The position numbers and the translations under genes are program-made. A stretch of 64,000 nt of DNA, from assembly GCA_910589635.1 (NCBI GenBank), contig CAJUTD010000001.1:47526-111525 (forward strand), written 5' to 3'. This document shows, piece by piece, positions 27,991 to 36,598 of the stretch (its first letter is position 1; each line of letters starts with the position of its first letter). The notes beneath the pieces were generated by a model that had not been told where the DNA came from, searched no databases, and was given only the letters and a program-made list of their open reading frames with translations. The stretch is from an uncultured Lachnospiraceae bacterium. GTDB lineage: Bacteria > Bacillota > Clostridia > Lachnospirales > Lachnospiraceae.

Positions 27991-29118
27991 TTACTGCGGC
28001 TCCTTCACAATCTGCCGGTACATAGCGCGCAGCGCATCCTCCGTTACTTTTACTGGAAAATTATTTAACCGCTCTGCATTGACGGAGGATGATAAGATTT
28101 CTATATCTTCCTCCCCGCTCTGCACCGGATAGGGAAGCTCGAGCGTATCAAGCAACTGCGTAAACCAGGCTACGGATTTCTCCGTATTTTCCCTGCCCAG
28201 CATCTGATTCAATTCCTGCAGCGTCTGCGAAAGGTAATCCCTGCCCCTGCTGTCCGTACAGTCTTCTATATGCTCTTGCAGATAAGCCCAGGTTCCCGGC
28301 AGACAAATTGCCGCCGCATGCCCATGGGCAAATCCATACATGGAAGTAATCTTATAACTCATGGCATGTGCCGCTGTTGTCTTGGAAATGTTGATGGCGC
28401 GGCCTGCCAGGTTCGCCGCATCCATTATCTGCCGCCAGTTTGTATTCGCCTGCACATAGCCTTGCCATGCCTCCCGCACCCCTGCAATTGCCTGACGTGC
28501 GTAACCTCTGCTCTCCTCGGTAGAATTCACCGACCAATAAGATTCAATTGCCTGGCATAATGCGTCCAACATCGTCGCCTTTTTCTGGTACAGCGGCAAA
28601 TGCTCTAAAAATTCCGCATGCAAAATAGCATAATCGGGAAGCAGTGACGAATGCGCCACAGACTGCTTCTCCCCCTGATAATAGACCACCGCAAAGCTCG
28701 TGGACTCACTTCCTGTCCCAGCAGTGGAAGGTATGGCAATATGCACGATATCGCTTGCCTTCTTTTCCTGCTTTAAATAATTCTTATCTCTGTCCATAGG
28801 CATAAACATCTTGATACATTTCGCTACATCCATAGCGCTGCCTCCACCCATGGAAAGAATCATCCCGCACTGCTCTTTCTCATACAATGCAAGCCCTGCT
28901 TCTACTTCCTCATATTTGGGGTTGGGGGAAAAATCATGGAAAAAGACGACTTTTGCCGGGAATTCCTGCCAAAACTCCTCACCGCAATGTTTCCTTGCCG
29001 ATTTTGAACAGACTGCCAGTATATTCTGAGCGCCTAAATTTTTTACAATCTGCACTGCCTCCTGCAAGGCTCCCGGCCCACTGACAATTTCCTGGGTTTT
29101 ATAACTTTCTTTTCGCAT
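27991..29118 (-). CDS. Iron-type alcohol dehydrogenase, probable phosphonoacetaldehyde reductase
   Basis: 375 residues from the ATG at 29118, which has AGGGAGG nine bases ahead; the longer open frame would run into the upstream gene. Group III Fe-ADH marks: VSGPGAL, LSMGGGSAMDVAK (NAD site), IPSTAGTGSES, LDALCQAIESYWS, AAHAMSY and FAHGHAAAICLP. The residue after LDALC is Gln where many Fe-ADHs have a metal His; PhpC/FomC-type phosphonoacetaldehyde reductases form a branch of this family. With decarboxylase, PEP mutase and nucleotidyltransferase in the same unit, reduction of phosphonoacetaldehyde to 2-hydroxyethylphosphonate is the best prediction. A decayed copy of this enzyme forms part of the neighbouring 1295-residue protein. 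Confidence 0.88.
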   Translation of the reverse strand: MRKESYKTQEIVSGPGALQEAVQIVKNLGAQNILAVCSKSARKHCGEEFWQEFPAKVVFFHDFSPNPKYEEVEAGLALYEKEQCGMILSMGGGSAMDVAKCIKMFMPMDRDKNYLKQEKKASDIVHIAIPSTAGTGSESTSFAVVYYQGEKQSVAHSSLLPDYAILHAEFLEHLPLYQKKATMLDALCQAIESYWSVNSTEESRGYARQAIAGVREAWQGYVQANTNWRQIMDAANLAGRAINISKTTAAHAMSYKITSMYGFAHGHAAAICLPGTWAYLQEHIEDCTDSRGRDYLSQTLQELNQMLGRENTEKSVAWFTQLLDTLELPYPVQSGEEDIEILSSSVNAERLNNFPVKVTEDALRAMYRQIVKEPQ

Positions 29119-29149
29119 GGCGTTCGCCCTCCCTGCGGTTTCCAAACCG

Positions 29150-29992
29150 CTATTTTGACGCCACCTCGTCGAAATCCACCCTCTCAAAAATCTCCAGGGC
29201 GCCTCCGCGCGTGGCATTATATATTTTTACCTGTTTCCTGTCTGCATATTCCTTGAGTTTGCGGTAGGCATCCAGCGAACGCAGCCTGCGCTCCTCGCCA
29301 AGCTCATACAATGTCAAATTCGGGCGGTTCGTCTTCTTGCGCACCCACTGCAGATTATATTCGTCCACCGACTTACCCGTATAAGATTTTTCAAAATGGC
29401 CGGCAGTAAAGGTGTTCGTGCAATCCACGCCCAGCAGATATATTTCCTGAAACCCCATAAAGACAGCCATTTCAATCATCAGCGTCATGACGGTTGCCTG
29501 CGCCGGCACATAATATGCCAGCGGATTTCTACTGACTCTGTACTTCTGCTGATTGATGCGGTTCAGATAAATGACCTGCTCCCCCGGATATTTGATACGC
29601 TTGATCTTCTCATATACATCCTTATTAGAGAACAACGGGCGCTCCAAAATCTTATCAAGCATTCCCTCCTCATTTATCGCATGGACTGCGACCACATCGG
29701 AGATAAAATGGTAGGTCGGCCGCCAGCTGACTTTATCAAACACCTTATAAATAATATTGCAGGCAAAAGAAACCTCCCCGTTAAGCTTCTCCAAATCCTC
29801 CATCTTCAGGCTTGGCCCATTGCCAACAAGGAAACATCTTTGCCCATCATATTTATTCCGATAAGACAAGAGCCTCCTCGCATTCCCGCTAAATGCGATT
29901 CCATGGCTTCTTAAAATCCCTATCAGCCCATACCATACTTTCATGCCCTGCTTGAGTACCGTTTTTATAGACTGCTTGATATTATAAAACAC
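29150..29992 (-). CDS. DUF115/MptE-like protein, candidate GT42-type glycosyltransferase
   Basis: 280 residues, GTG start with GGAGG seven bases ahead. The domain starts near residue 45 with CFLVGNGPSLKMEDLEKL and includes FACNIIYKVF, YYVPAQATVMTLMIEMAVFMGFQEIYLLGVD and a C-terminal IYNATRGGALEIFERVDFDE. It is highly similar to part 4 of the 1295-residue protein. DUF115 proteins share the GNGPSL nucleotide loop and general layout with bacterial GT42 sialyltransferases. Because CMP-KDN is predicted to be made nearby, this and its sister domain are reasonable candidates for KDN transfer (inference). The first 40 residues are basic/hydrophobic and may associate with the membrane. Confidence 0.8.
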   Translation of the reverse strand: MFYNIKQSIKTVLKQGMKVWYGLIGILRSHGIAFSGNARRLLSYRNKYDGQRCFLVGNGPSLKMEDLEKLNGEVSFACNIIYKVFDKVSWRPTYHFISDVVAVHAINEEGMLDKILERPLFSNKDVYEKIKRIKYPGEQVIYLNRINQQKYRVSRNPLAYYVPAQATVMTLMIEMAVFMGFQEIYLLGVDCTNTFTAGHFEKSYTGKSVDEYNLQWVRKKTNRPNLTLYELGEERRLRSLDAYRKLKEYADRKQVKIYNATRGGALEIFERVDFDEVASK

Positions 29993-30007
29993 TCCTCTGC
30001 CTCCACA

Positions 30008-30736
30008 TCAGCCCTCTTTCGCAATCACCGGCTCCATCATACTCCGTACGCGCTGTAAATCTTCCAGATTATCGACTTCCGTACAAATCCTGCCCGCAAC
30101 ATTTAACGGATATATCTTTAATTTGTCTGAAATCTCATTCATCGCATTTTCAGCATAGACCCCGCGGGTTCCCCGCTCACAAAATACTAAAATATGCGCA
30201 AGCCACTGTGACCAGTCTTCTCTATTCAGCTTATACAAAGGCTGCGCAGCATAAGCATTTTCAAAAAATTCTATCCCAACCTTGGTAATCTTTCCATCCT
30301 GCACAACCGCCTTAAAGTCTTTTTCGGGCAGAGGTAACGTCTCATCCACCACCATGGCGCTGGCCTCACTTCCGGCAATCTCTTTCAAGACGCTCTCCTC
30401 AAACACCAAGTCGCCATGCATCAGCAAAATATCTTCATCCTTAAGCACATCCTCCGCCAAGGCAATAGAATAGATATAATTTGTCTGGTCATACAGCGGA
30501 TTATGGCGAAACGTAAAAGAAACCTCCGGGTATTTCTCAGTCACATACTCCTGTAAATGCTCCGCAAAAGGACCCGTAGTAATCACCACATCCGTAATCC
30601 CCGCTTTTATCAGCATTTTTATCTGCCAATCAAGTATGGTAATTCCCGGCGCTATCTCTGCCATACATTTATTCTTCGTCTTTGTCAGCTCGCCCATTCG
30701 CTTGCCGATTCCTGAATTTAAAATCAATGCTTTCAT
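30008..30736 (-). CDS. PntC-like phosphonate nucleotidyltransferase
   Basis: 242-residue GT-A-fold nucleotidyltransferase. N-terminal loop LILNSGIGKRMGELTKTKNKC and acidic motif LLMHGDLVF match the sugar/choline-phosphate cytidylyltransferase group (LicC, PntC). It follows phosphonopyruvate decarboxylase by 9 bases and is in the same unit as LicD, so the substrate should be a phosphonate, activated as a CMP derivative; LicC-like phosphocholine activation is the alternative, but no choline kinase or transporter is seen. A decayed relative forms residues 1-160 of the 1295-residue protein. RBS GGGGAAAATT precedes the ATG. Confidence 0.88.
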   Translation of the reverse strand: MKALILNSGIGKRMGELTKTKNKCMAEIAPGITILDWQIKMLIKAGITDVVITTGPFAEHLQEYVTEKYPEVSFTFRHNPLYDQTNYIYSIALAEDVLKDEDILLMHGDLVFEESVLKEIAGSEASAMVVDETLPLPEKDFKAVVQDGKITKVGIEFFENAYAAQPLYKLNREDWSQWLAHILVFCERGTRGVYAENAMNEISDKLKIYPLNVAGRICTEVDNLEDLQRVRSMMEPVIAKEG

Positions 30737-30745
30737 AATTTTCCC

Positions 30746-31870
30746 CTATTTCAAAAATTCCATAAATGCTTCTTTGTTCTGTATCGGCGTCGTAGTCGGC
30801 CTTCCCAAATCCGCCCGTGATACCAGGTTTGTCTTGACCTCTGCGAATACAGAGCCCTTCGCATTGGCGATCTTTTCAAGTAAAGAGATCACTTCTTCCT
30901 CAGTCTTGGCCGTATAGATATTATCATAACCGCAGGCCTTCGCAATCTCCAGGTAATCTATCTTCTCACTTACCGTAGGCATGCCTCCTACCGTCTCATG
31001 CGCCCCATTATTAAACAGCACATGGACAAAATTCTCCAGCTGTGCGCTGCCTGCTACCGCCAGGCTTCCCATATGCATCAGCACTGCGCCGTCGCCGTCC
31101 AGACAGAACACACGGCGCTCTTTCTTCTCCCTGGCAATCCCCATGGCAATCATAGAAGAATGTCCCATAGAACCTACCGTCAGAAAATCTTTTTCATGTC
31201 CCTGTCCCCGCGCTTCCCTGGCCTCAAAAAGCTCTCTGGAAAGTTTGCCTGTCGTAGAGACAATGATATCGCGCTCATCAGTATGATCTACAAACAGCTT
31301 CACTACATCTTCCCTGGACAATGGATAATCATTGGCATATTTAAGTTTCTCGTCCGACTCCAGTGCGCCTTTCCTCACAACCAACGCACACTGATGCCCA
31401 AGGGCAAACTCTTCCTTAATCTTGGAAAAGTACCCCGCTAATTCCTCAGGCGAGGTATCCTTCGAGATTACATAATTCTGCACGCCCAGGCAGTCCAACA
31501 GCTCCCTGGTGATCTCTCCCTGATAAATATGCTGCGGCTCATCATGAACCCCCGGCTCTCCACGCCATCCGACAATGAATAATACCGGAATTGCATAAAC
31601 CTTATCGTTCACCAGAGAGCAGATAGGATTTATGGCGTTGCCAATACCGCTGTTTTGCATATAGACAACTGCCGGATTGCCGGTTGCCAGATAATGCCCC
31701 GCTGCCAGCCCGACTGCCGCTCCTTCGTTTGCCGCGATCACATGCTTCTCACCAATACCGTAACGGCTCATCAGCGTGTCACATAAAGCTCTAAGTTGAG
31801 AGTCCGGCACGCCAGTATAAAACGCTACGCCCAATTTTTCAATTTCATCTAATAAATATTTGATTTGCAT
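30746..31870 (-). CDS. aepY: Phosphonopyruvate decarboxylase
   Basis: 374-residue thiamine-diphosphate enzyme converting phosphonopyruvate to phosphonoacetaldehyde, the step that pulls the unfavourable PEP mutase reaction forward. Marks: YTGVPDSQLRALCD near the N-terminus, ANEGAAVGLAAGHYLA (glutamate of the TPP site), and the diphosphate motif CLDGDGAVLMHMGSLAV followed by NNGAHETVGGMPTV. The length and single-chain layout match Ppd/AepY. It is the partner of the PEP mutase at 14804-16099 although the two genes are about 15 kb apart. RBS GGAGGAATCGTAA precedes the ATG. Confidence 0.94.
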   Translation of the reverse strand: MQIKYLLDEIEKLGVAFYTGVPDSQLRALCDTLMSRYGIGEKHVIAANEGAAVGLAAGHYLATGNPAVVYMQNSGIGNAINPICSLVNDKVYAIPVLFIVGWRGEPGVHDEPQHIYQGEITRELLDCLGVQNYVISKDTSPEELAGYFSKIKEEFALGHQCALVVRKGALESDEKLKYANDYPLSREDVVKLFVDHTDERDIIVSTTGKLSRELFEAREARGQGHEKDFLTVGSMGHSSMIAMGIAREKKERRVFCLDGDGAVLMHMGSLAVAGSAQLENFVHVLFNNGAHETVGGMPTVSEKIDYLEIAKACGYDNIYTAKTEEEVISLLEKIANAKGSVFAEVKTNLVSRADLGRPTTTPIQNKEAFMEFLK

Positions 31871-31937
31871 TTACGATTCCTCCATATTATCGTTATACGC
31901 TATTATTTTTACCAATTACCATCATTCTCTATCAATT

Positions 31938-32780
31938 TTAATATTCAATCAGCCAGGGGGCATGTCCTCCCCGCTCCTCCTCGGGAGGCAGCTTTTTATA
32001 ATCCCCAAAATTGTGCGAGAGGTATTGTTCAATCCTCTGCGGACATTTGACGGTCAAATTCTCAAACGTAATCTCTGCGGGTTCTAAGACGTCCACCCGC
32101 GGGACCTGGATTTTCGGCAGTCCCCCGTAGCCCAGATATTTAGACGGGTTATCATTATATTTGCGCATCATCCTGTCTGTCTGACAATACAGAAAATGTT
32201 TGGGTACAGGCAGCATCATCAGATGAAGCGTATGGCGCACACATCCATATAAGAGCCTTTTCATACCCCGATACCCCACACTCGTACCCGTCACGCATTT
32301 TGCAATGTACAGGTTCAACATCCATTTCATACGGCGGTAATGGTTCTTTCGCTCCTTCTCATCATCCGGCAAGGCGTCGTAGGGGAAAATATCAATATAA
32401 ATCCCAGAATGGATATCAAGTTTCCGGCAATACTTTTCAATGAATTTCGTATTGTCTTTCCTTACCTTAGCAAAATAAAAAGGAGACTCCGGTTCCGTCC
32501 GATAAGTCTGTAAAAATAAATCTCCCCTTAGATGCTTTTGCGCCCCGGCAAGGAATTTCTCATAATCTTCCCGCCGCATCCCGATATCCAAATCATCATC
32601 CCACGGTATGAATCCTCCATGGCGGACAGCCCCCAGCGCAGTTCCCCCCATGATAAAATAATCAATTTCAAGTTCTGCGCATACACGCACCACATCCGAC
32701 AAAATATCCATCAAATGCCTATGGACCCGCTCGATGTCATATATCTGCCGCCCCTCTATATTATGACATGAATTCCTCAT
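31938..32780 (-). CDS. licD: LicD-family phospho-substituent transferase
   Basis: 280 residues from the ATG at 32780, which overlaps the ATPase gene by 20 bases and has GGAGGAGG 12 bases ahead; the longer open frame is ATPase sequence in another frame. LicD marks: IMGGTALGAVRHGGFIPWDD and the acidic DDLDIGM metal-binding motif, then IHSGIYIDIFPYDALPDDE. LicD proteins move a cytidylyl-activated small phospho group (phosphocholine, phosphoribitol or a phosphonate) onto a surface sugar. Next to phosphonopyruvate decarboxylase and a PntC-like enzyme, a phosphonate is the likely cargo, making this the candidate decorating transferase. Confidence 0.9.
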   Translation of the reverse strand: MRNSCHNIEGRQIYDIERVHRHLMDILSDVVRVCAELEIDYFIMGGTALGAVRHGGFIPWDDDLDIGMRREDYEKFLAGAQKHLRGDLFLQTYRTEPESPFYFAKVRKDNTKFIEKYCRKLDIHSGIYIDIFPYDALPDDEKERKNHYRRMKWMLNLYIAKCVTGTSVGYRGMKRLLYGCVRHTLHLMMLPVPKHFLYCQTDRMMRKYNDNPSKYLGYGGLPKIQVPRVDVLEPAEITFENLTVKCPQRIEQYLSHNFGDYKKLPPEEERGGHAPWLIEY

Positions 32781-33495
32781 ACAATGGCAATACCTCCTCC
32801 GTACTTCCCTGCATTTTAATTGCCCCGTCATGCAGCCACAAGATTGTATCGCACAGCTTACGCAGCGTCTCCCCATTGTGGGACACAATGACAACTGTAC
32901 GGTCCTTATCACTAATCAGCTGTTTCATCTTTTTAAAACTCTTTTTTTTGAACTTGGCGTCCCCAACACTGAGTACTTCGTCCACCAGCATAATCTCCGT
33001 TTCCAAAATAGCTGTAATGGAAAAAGCAAGTTTGGAATGCATACCGCTTGAGTATGTCCTCACCGGACGGTCAATAAATTTCCCCAGTTCGGAAAACTCA
33101 ATAATATCCGGCATCCTCTCTCTGATTTCCTCCTCGGAAAATCCCAAAAGCATACCGGAAAGTAGAATATTCTCCCTCCCAGTAAGTTTCTTTTGAAATC
33201 CCACGCCAATGGAAAGCAGAGACACCGTATGCCCATGCAGATCAATACTGCCTTCGTCTGGAGCAAAAATACCGGCAATGGCGCGCAAAAGCGTTGACTT
33301 TCCGCTTCCGTTCTTGCCCACGATACCCATGATCTCGCCTTTCGGCACATTAAAAGAAACTCCACGCACAGCCTCAAAAATCTCCATTTTGCTCTTCCTT
33401 AACTTGAACAGGCTCTGCTTGATCGACATCTTATTCAGGCACCGATACCTGATTCTCAGGTCTTTTATTTCTATTGCGTACTTTTTATCTTCCAT
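32761..33495 (-). CDS. Polysaccharide/teichoic acid ABC exporter, ATPase (TagH-like)
   Basis: 244-residue ATPase: Walker A GIVGKNGSGKSTLL, signature YSSGMHSKLAFS, Walker B IMLVDEVLSVGD, H-loop VSHN. It has no C-terminal carbohydrate-binding extension, in contrast to the second exporter ATPase at 41342. Pairs with the permease 17 bases upstream. By family (TagGH, KpsT, RfbE) it drives export of a finished lipid-linked polymer; given the unit, that polymer is probably the phosphonate/KDN teichoic-acid-like one (inference). Confidence 0.93.
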   Translation of the reverse strand: MEDKKYAIEIKDLRIRYRCLNKMSIKQSLFKLRKSKMEIFEAVRGVSFNVPKGEIMGIVGKNGSGKSTLLRAIAGIFAPDEGSIDLHGHTVSLLSIGVGFQKKLTGRENILLSGMLLGFSEEEIRERMPDIIEFSELGKFIDRPVRTYSSGMHSKLAFSITAILETEIMLVDEVLSVGDAKFKKKSFKKMKQLISDKDRTVVIVSHNGETLRKLCDTILWLHDGAIKMQGSTEEVLPLYEEFMS

Positions 33496-33511
33496 GCCCT
33501 CACCTTCACCA

Positions 33512-34306
33512 TCACATAATTTTCACATAACTGTTCTCATTCTTATATATTAAGCGTATACCGATTGCTGAGAATATACATCCGGCCACAAGCCAGAGGC
33601 CTAACGCTGCAAAATCCGGCTCCGTATTATACAACATACACTTGCGCAGGCTGTCAATCACAAGCGCTGCCGGGTTACACCTGAGAAGCAGTGTAACATA
33701 ACCGGCTCCCAATGCGTTTCCAACCCTGGTTTCTATGGAATAGAAGATACCGCTCAGATAGAAGACAAGCTGGAGAAACACATTGATAAGGTTACTTAAA
33801 TCGTCCACATATACGCCAAAATGAAGCGCAATACAGCTAAAGCCAAATGTCACTATAAATAATACCAACATACAGGGAATAATATAGAGCAAACGATAAC
33901 TTACAGGCACCAAATACAGGACCATAGCACCTGCCACAAGCGAAAATGAAATGAACATCTTAAAAGCATTGATTAACATCTGAATGATAATCAATACATA
34001 TTTCGGCATATAGATTTTTGAGACAATAGCGCTATTCTTAGACACCATCCGCACGCTCTGTTTGATTGTCCCGGAGAAAAACCGCCAGGATGACAGACCG
34101 ATAAACACAAATGCAGCAAAGTATTTCTCGCCTTTGCCAAACACAATAATTGCCACAAAAGAATAGACAAGCATGAACAACAATGGATCCAAAATCCACC
34201 ACAACCAGCTTAAATGGGAATCTGCCACTTCCGCTTTCAGCCCGGACTTCGCTGAATATATAGCATATTCTCTATATTTCTTTATATCTGCCAGGAATCT
34301 TTTCAC
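33512..34306 (-). CDS. Polysaccharide/teichoic acid ABC exporter, permease (TagG-like)
   Basis: 264 residues with six membrane segments of the ABC-2 polysaccharide exporter type. The start chosen is GTG at 34306, with GGAGG 8 bases ahead. A longer frame opens at 34339, but a strong promoter would start RNA at about that base, so the upstream codon could not be used. N-terminal amphipathic stretch (KKYREYAIYSAKSGLKAEV) and DPLLFMLVYSFVA are family-typical. First gene of the large downstream unit. Confidence 0.92.
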   Translation of the reverse strand: MKRFLADIKKYREYAIYSAKSGLKAEVADSHLSWLWWILDPLLFMLVYSFVAIIVFGKGEKYFAAFVFIGLSSWRFFSGTIKQSVRMVSKNSAIVSKIYMPKYVLIIIQMLINAFKMFISFSLVAGAMVLYLVPVSYRLLYIIPCMLVLFIVTFGFSCIALHFGVYVDDLSNLINVFLQLVFYLSGIFYSIETRVGNALGAGYVTLLLRCNPAALVIDSLRKCMLYNTEPDFAALGLWLVAGCIFSAIGIRLIYKNENSYVKIM

Positions 34307-34345
34307 TGCTGCTTCCTCCGTACTCCATATTATAATCAATTGTAT

Positions 34346-34374
34346 ATCATATCATAAAAACACTACTGCGTCAA
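34346..34374 (-). promoter_or_regulatory. Strong sigma-A promoter of the phosphonate/KDN unit
   Basis: Minus strand: TTGACG (-35, 34369-34374), 17-base spacer, TATGAT (-10, 34346-34351) with TGA before it, so both elements are 5 of 6 and an extended -10 is present. The predicted RNA start is near 34339, leaving about 33 bases to the GTG start of the TagG-like permease. It separates the LicD/phosphonate unit from the WbaP/GT2 genes upstream. Confidence 0.82.
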
Positions 34375-34431
34375 CGAACAGGCTCTTTTCCTTCCAACCA
34401 CATGTAACTATTCAGCCAGCGCCCGTTATGC

Positions 34432-35178
34432 TTACATATATTTCAAAACCCCATGGAAAGCATACATCAGAAAATAATAGCAGGATTTGAAAAATCCAAA
34501 TCCCATATACCGATAAACGCCAAACTGCATTTTGGCGGACTTTAACTTATTTCTGGATTTGCCGCCTTTACTCATACGGCTTTTCAGTAAAGGTTCATTA
34601 ATACCGTATGCTTTGCCGTATTTTTGCAGAACATTCAACCATAAGATATAATCTTCATGCAATTCGTCATGGCACATATAGAATTCCCTCGCCACGGCCG
34701 TTTCCATCACAACAGAAGAACAGCTTATGCTGTTGGTGCGAAGCAGCATCGCATACGTGATTTCTTCCGATACCCCAATCACTTTATGCAGGGAACTTCC
34801 ATCCAGATTCATCAATTCCCGCCCCGTACAACAGAGCACGCATCCTGTTTCTGCCAGCATGCTGCATTGCTTTTTAAGCTTTTTCTCCTCCCACCAATCA
34901 TCAGCATCAAGAAAAGCAACGTATTTCCCTGACGCTCGCCGAATGCCAATATTCCTGCTTTCAGCGACTCCCAGATTGCGTTCATTGCGCAGCAATACCA
35001 CCCTGCCGCAATCTAAATATTTCTCCGCAATCTCAGCGGTATGGTCTGTGGAACAGTCATCTATAATGAAAAGCTCTAATGCTACATTCTGGCGCAACAC
35101 AGATTCTATCGCCTGGGCGATATATTTTTCCGCATTATATGCCGGCATGATTACCGACACAACAATCTGATTCTCCAT
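34432..35178 (-). CDS. GT2 family glycosyltransferase
   Basis: 248 residues from the ATG at 35178, with GGGAG seven bases ahead; an ATG ten codons earlier has no ribosome site. GT-A fold marks: VSVIMPAYNAEKYI, FIIDDCSTDHT, NLGVAESRNIG and the metal motif FLDADDWW. Single-domain enzyme, no membrane segment except a hydrophobic C-terminus. Last gene before the strong internal promoter; follows WbaP, so it probably adds the second or a later sugar to the lipid-linked unit. Donor sugar unknown. Confidence 0.9.
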   Translation of the reverse strand: MENQIVVSVIMPAYNAEKYIAQAIESVLRQNVALELFIIDDCSTDHTAEIAEKYLDCGRVVLLRNERNLGVAESRNIGIRRASGKYVAFLDADDWWEEKKLKKQCSMLAETGCVLCCTGRELMNLDGSSLHKVIGVSEEITYAMLLRTNSISCSSVVMETAVAREFYMCHDELHEDYILWLNVLQKYGKAYGINEPLLKSRMSKGGKSRNKLKSAKMQFGVYRYMGFGFFKSCYYFLMYAFHGVLKYM

Positions 35179-35232
35179 ACATTTCTCCCATGATGATAAT
35201 TCAAGCAAGAATCGGTTGGATAAACCCGGTTC

Positions 35233-36594
35233 TTACTCTTTCACCGCCGTCATCTGCCCCTTATCAATCCCTTCCGTATTCTCCTTCTGGAAAATGATCT
35301 TGAACGTCATCAGCATCAACCGAATATCCTGCCAGAAGGAATAGCTCTCAATATAAGTTAAATCTAATTTCAACTTATCATACGGTGTTGTATTGTACTT
35401 ACCGTACACCTGGGCATACCCGGTCAACCCGGCTTTTACTTTGAGACGGAAACTGAACTCCGGGATAATTGCCTCGTATTCGTTGGCAATCACTTCCCGC
35501 TCGGGCCGCGGTCCCACAAACGACATTTCCCCTTTGAGAATGTTAAAGATCTGGGGAAGCTCGTCAAAATGGATTCTTCGTATAAACCGCCCTACCGGCG
35601 TAATTCTGTCATCATTCTTTTTGGCAAGCTGCGCACCGTTCACCTCTGAGTCCATGCGCATACTGCGGAATTTTATAATCTTGAAGATTTCACCGTCCCG
35701 CGTCAACCGCTCCTGTGTGTAGAACACCGGCCCTCTGTCATAAAGTTTAATTCCCGCCGCAATCAGCAGAAGGACCGGCGATGAAATCACAATGGCAATC
35801 AGAGATAACACAATGTCCATCGTGCGCTTCACAAAACGCTGCTCAATCGTAAGCCCTTGGTTGCGTGAGAGCATCAGCGGAGAATCAAACAGATGGATGC
35901 GTTCTGTCCCTGTCAGGATTATATCGGAAATCTTAGGCGTAATATAGGTGCGCTTATTCTGGTCAAAACAGAATTTGAGGATAGGGTTGCGCATCTTCGT
36001 CGGCAAGTCGCAGAGCACTACCGCCTCATACTCCATAATTCTCTCATACAATGCTTTGTAGCCCATATACACGCTGGCTGTCGCACAGACGTTATACTTA
36101 TCCTTACGTGAATTGATCTTACGGATTAAATCATCGGGAGAATGCTGCCCATAGATAACAATCATCCTTCTCGGAGGGTAGAGCCTTGTATAGATAAAGC
36201 GCACTAGATAGACCCCTGGCAAAATTACCAAAAGCTCCGCGCCCATCAGCGCAGCCATCGGATGGACAGGCATATAATTGTTGGCAATCATGCATACCTG
36301 AATATACCCGACTACATTCGTACAGAATATGGCAAGTATCTGCGACAGACAGATATCGGTAATGCGCAGATAGCCAATGCGATAGCCTCCGTATATTCTG
36401 GTAAAAAAGTACATAATCAGCACATACATACCGATAACTGCCCAGTTTCCCTTGTTCCAGAAACGATTTTCCTTCGCCAGCATCGGCGTATAAACCAGAT
36501 ACCACGTGTACCCGAACATCACTGCTTCAATCAGCAGCATGACAACATTTGCAGCCAGATTCAGCAAATGCTTGTATTGCTCTCTTCTTCTCAT
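35233..36594 (-). CDS. Polyprenyl glycosylphosphotransferase (WbaP/CpsE family), initiating enzyme
   Basis: 453 residues: about four or five N-terminal membrane segments, a central nucleotide-like domain (MIVIYGQ..), then a membrane hairpin (MDIVLSLIAIVISSPVLLLI) and the catalytic sugar-transferase domain with GPVFYTQERLTRDG, FKIIKFRSM, IRRIHFDELPQ and MSFVGPRPE. It transfers a sugar-1-phosphate to undecaprenyl phosphate, starting a lipid-linked glycan at the inner face. The ending KAGLTGYAQVYGKYNT is typical. Four bases separate it from the methyltransferase-kinase gene; RBS AAAGGA. It is the only clear initiating transferase in the window. Confidence 0.95.
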   Translation of the reverse strand: MRRREQYKHLLNLAANVVMLLIEAVMFGYTWYLVYTPMLAKENRFWNKGNWAVIGMYVLIMYFFTRIYGGYRIGYLRITDICLSQILAIFCTNVVGYIQVCMIANNYMPVHPMAALMGAELLVILPGVYLVRFIYTRLYPPRRMIVIYGQHSPDDLIRKINSRKDKYNVCATASVYMGYKALYERIMEYEAVVLCDLPTKMRNPILKFCFDQNKRTYITPKISDIILTGTERIHLFDSPLMLSRNQGLTIEQRFVKRTMDIVLSLIAIVISSPVLLLIAAGIKLYDRGPVFYTQERLTRDGEIFKIIKFRSMRMDSEVNGAQLAKKNDDRITPVGRFIRRIHFDELPQIFNILKGEMSFVGPRPEREVIANEYEAIIPEFSFRLKVKAGLTGYAQVYGKYNTTPYDKLKLDLTYIESYSFWQDIRLMLMTFKIIFQKENTEGIDKGQMTAVKE

Positions 36595-36598
36595 ATCT

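Noticed and set aside
31871..31937. Promoter between the decarboxylase gene and licD
   Set aside because: Candidate elements (TTGATA, TTGGTA with GATAAT) have poor matches or would start RNA at the ribosome site; genes are close and probably cotranscribed.
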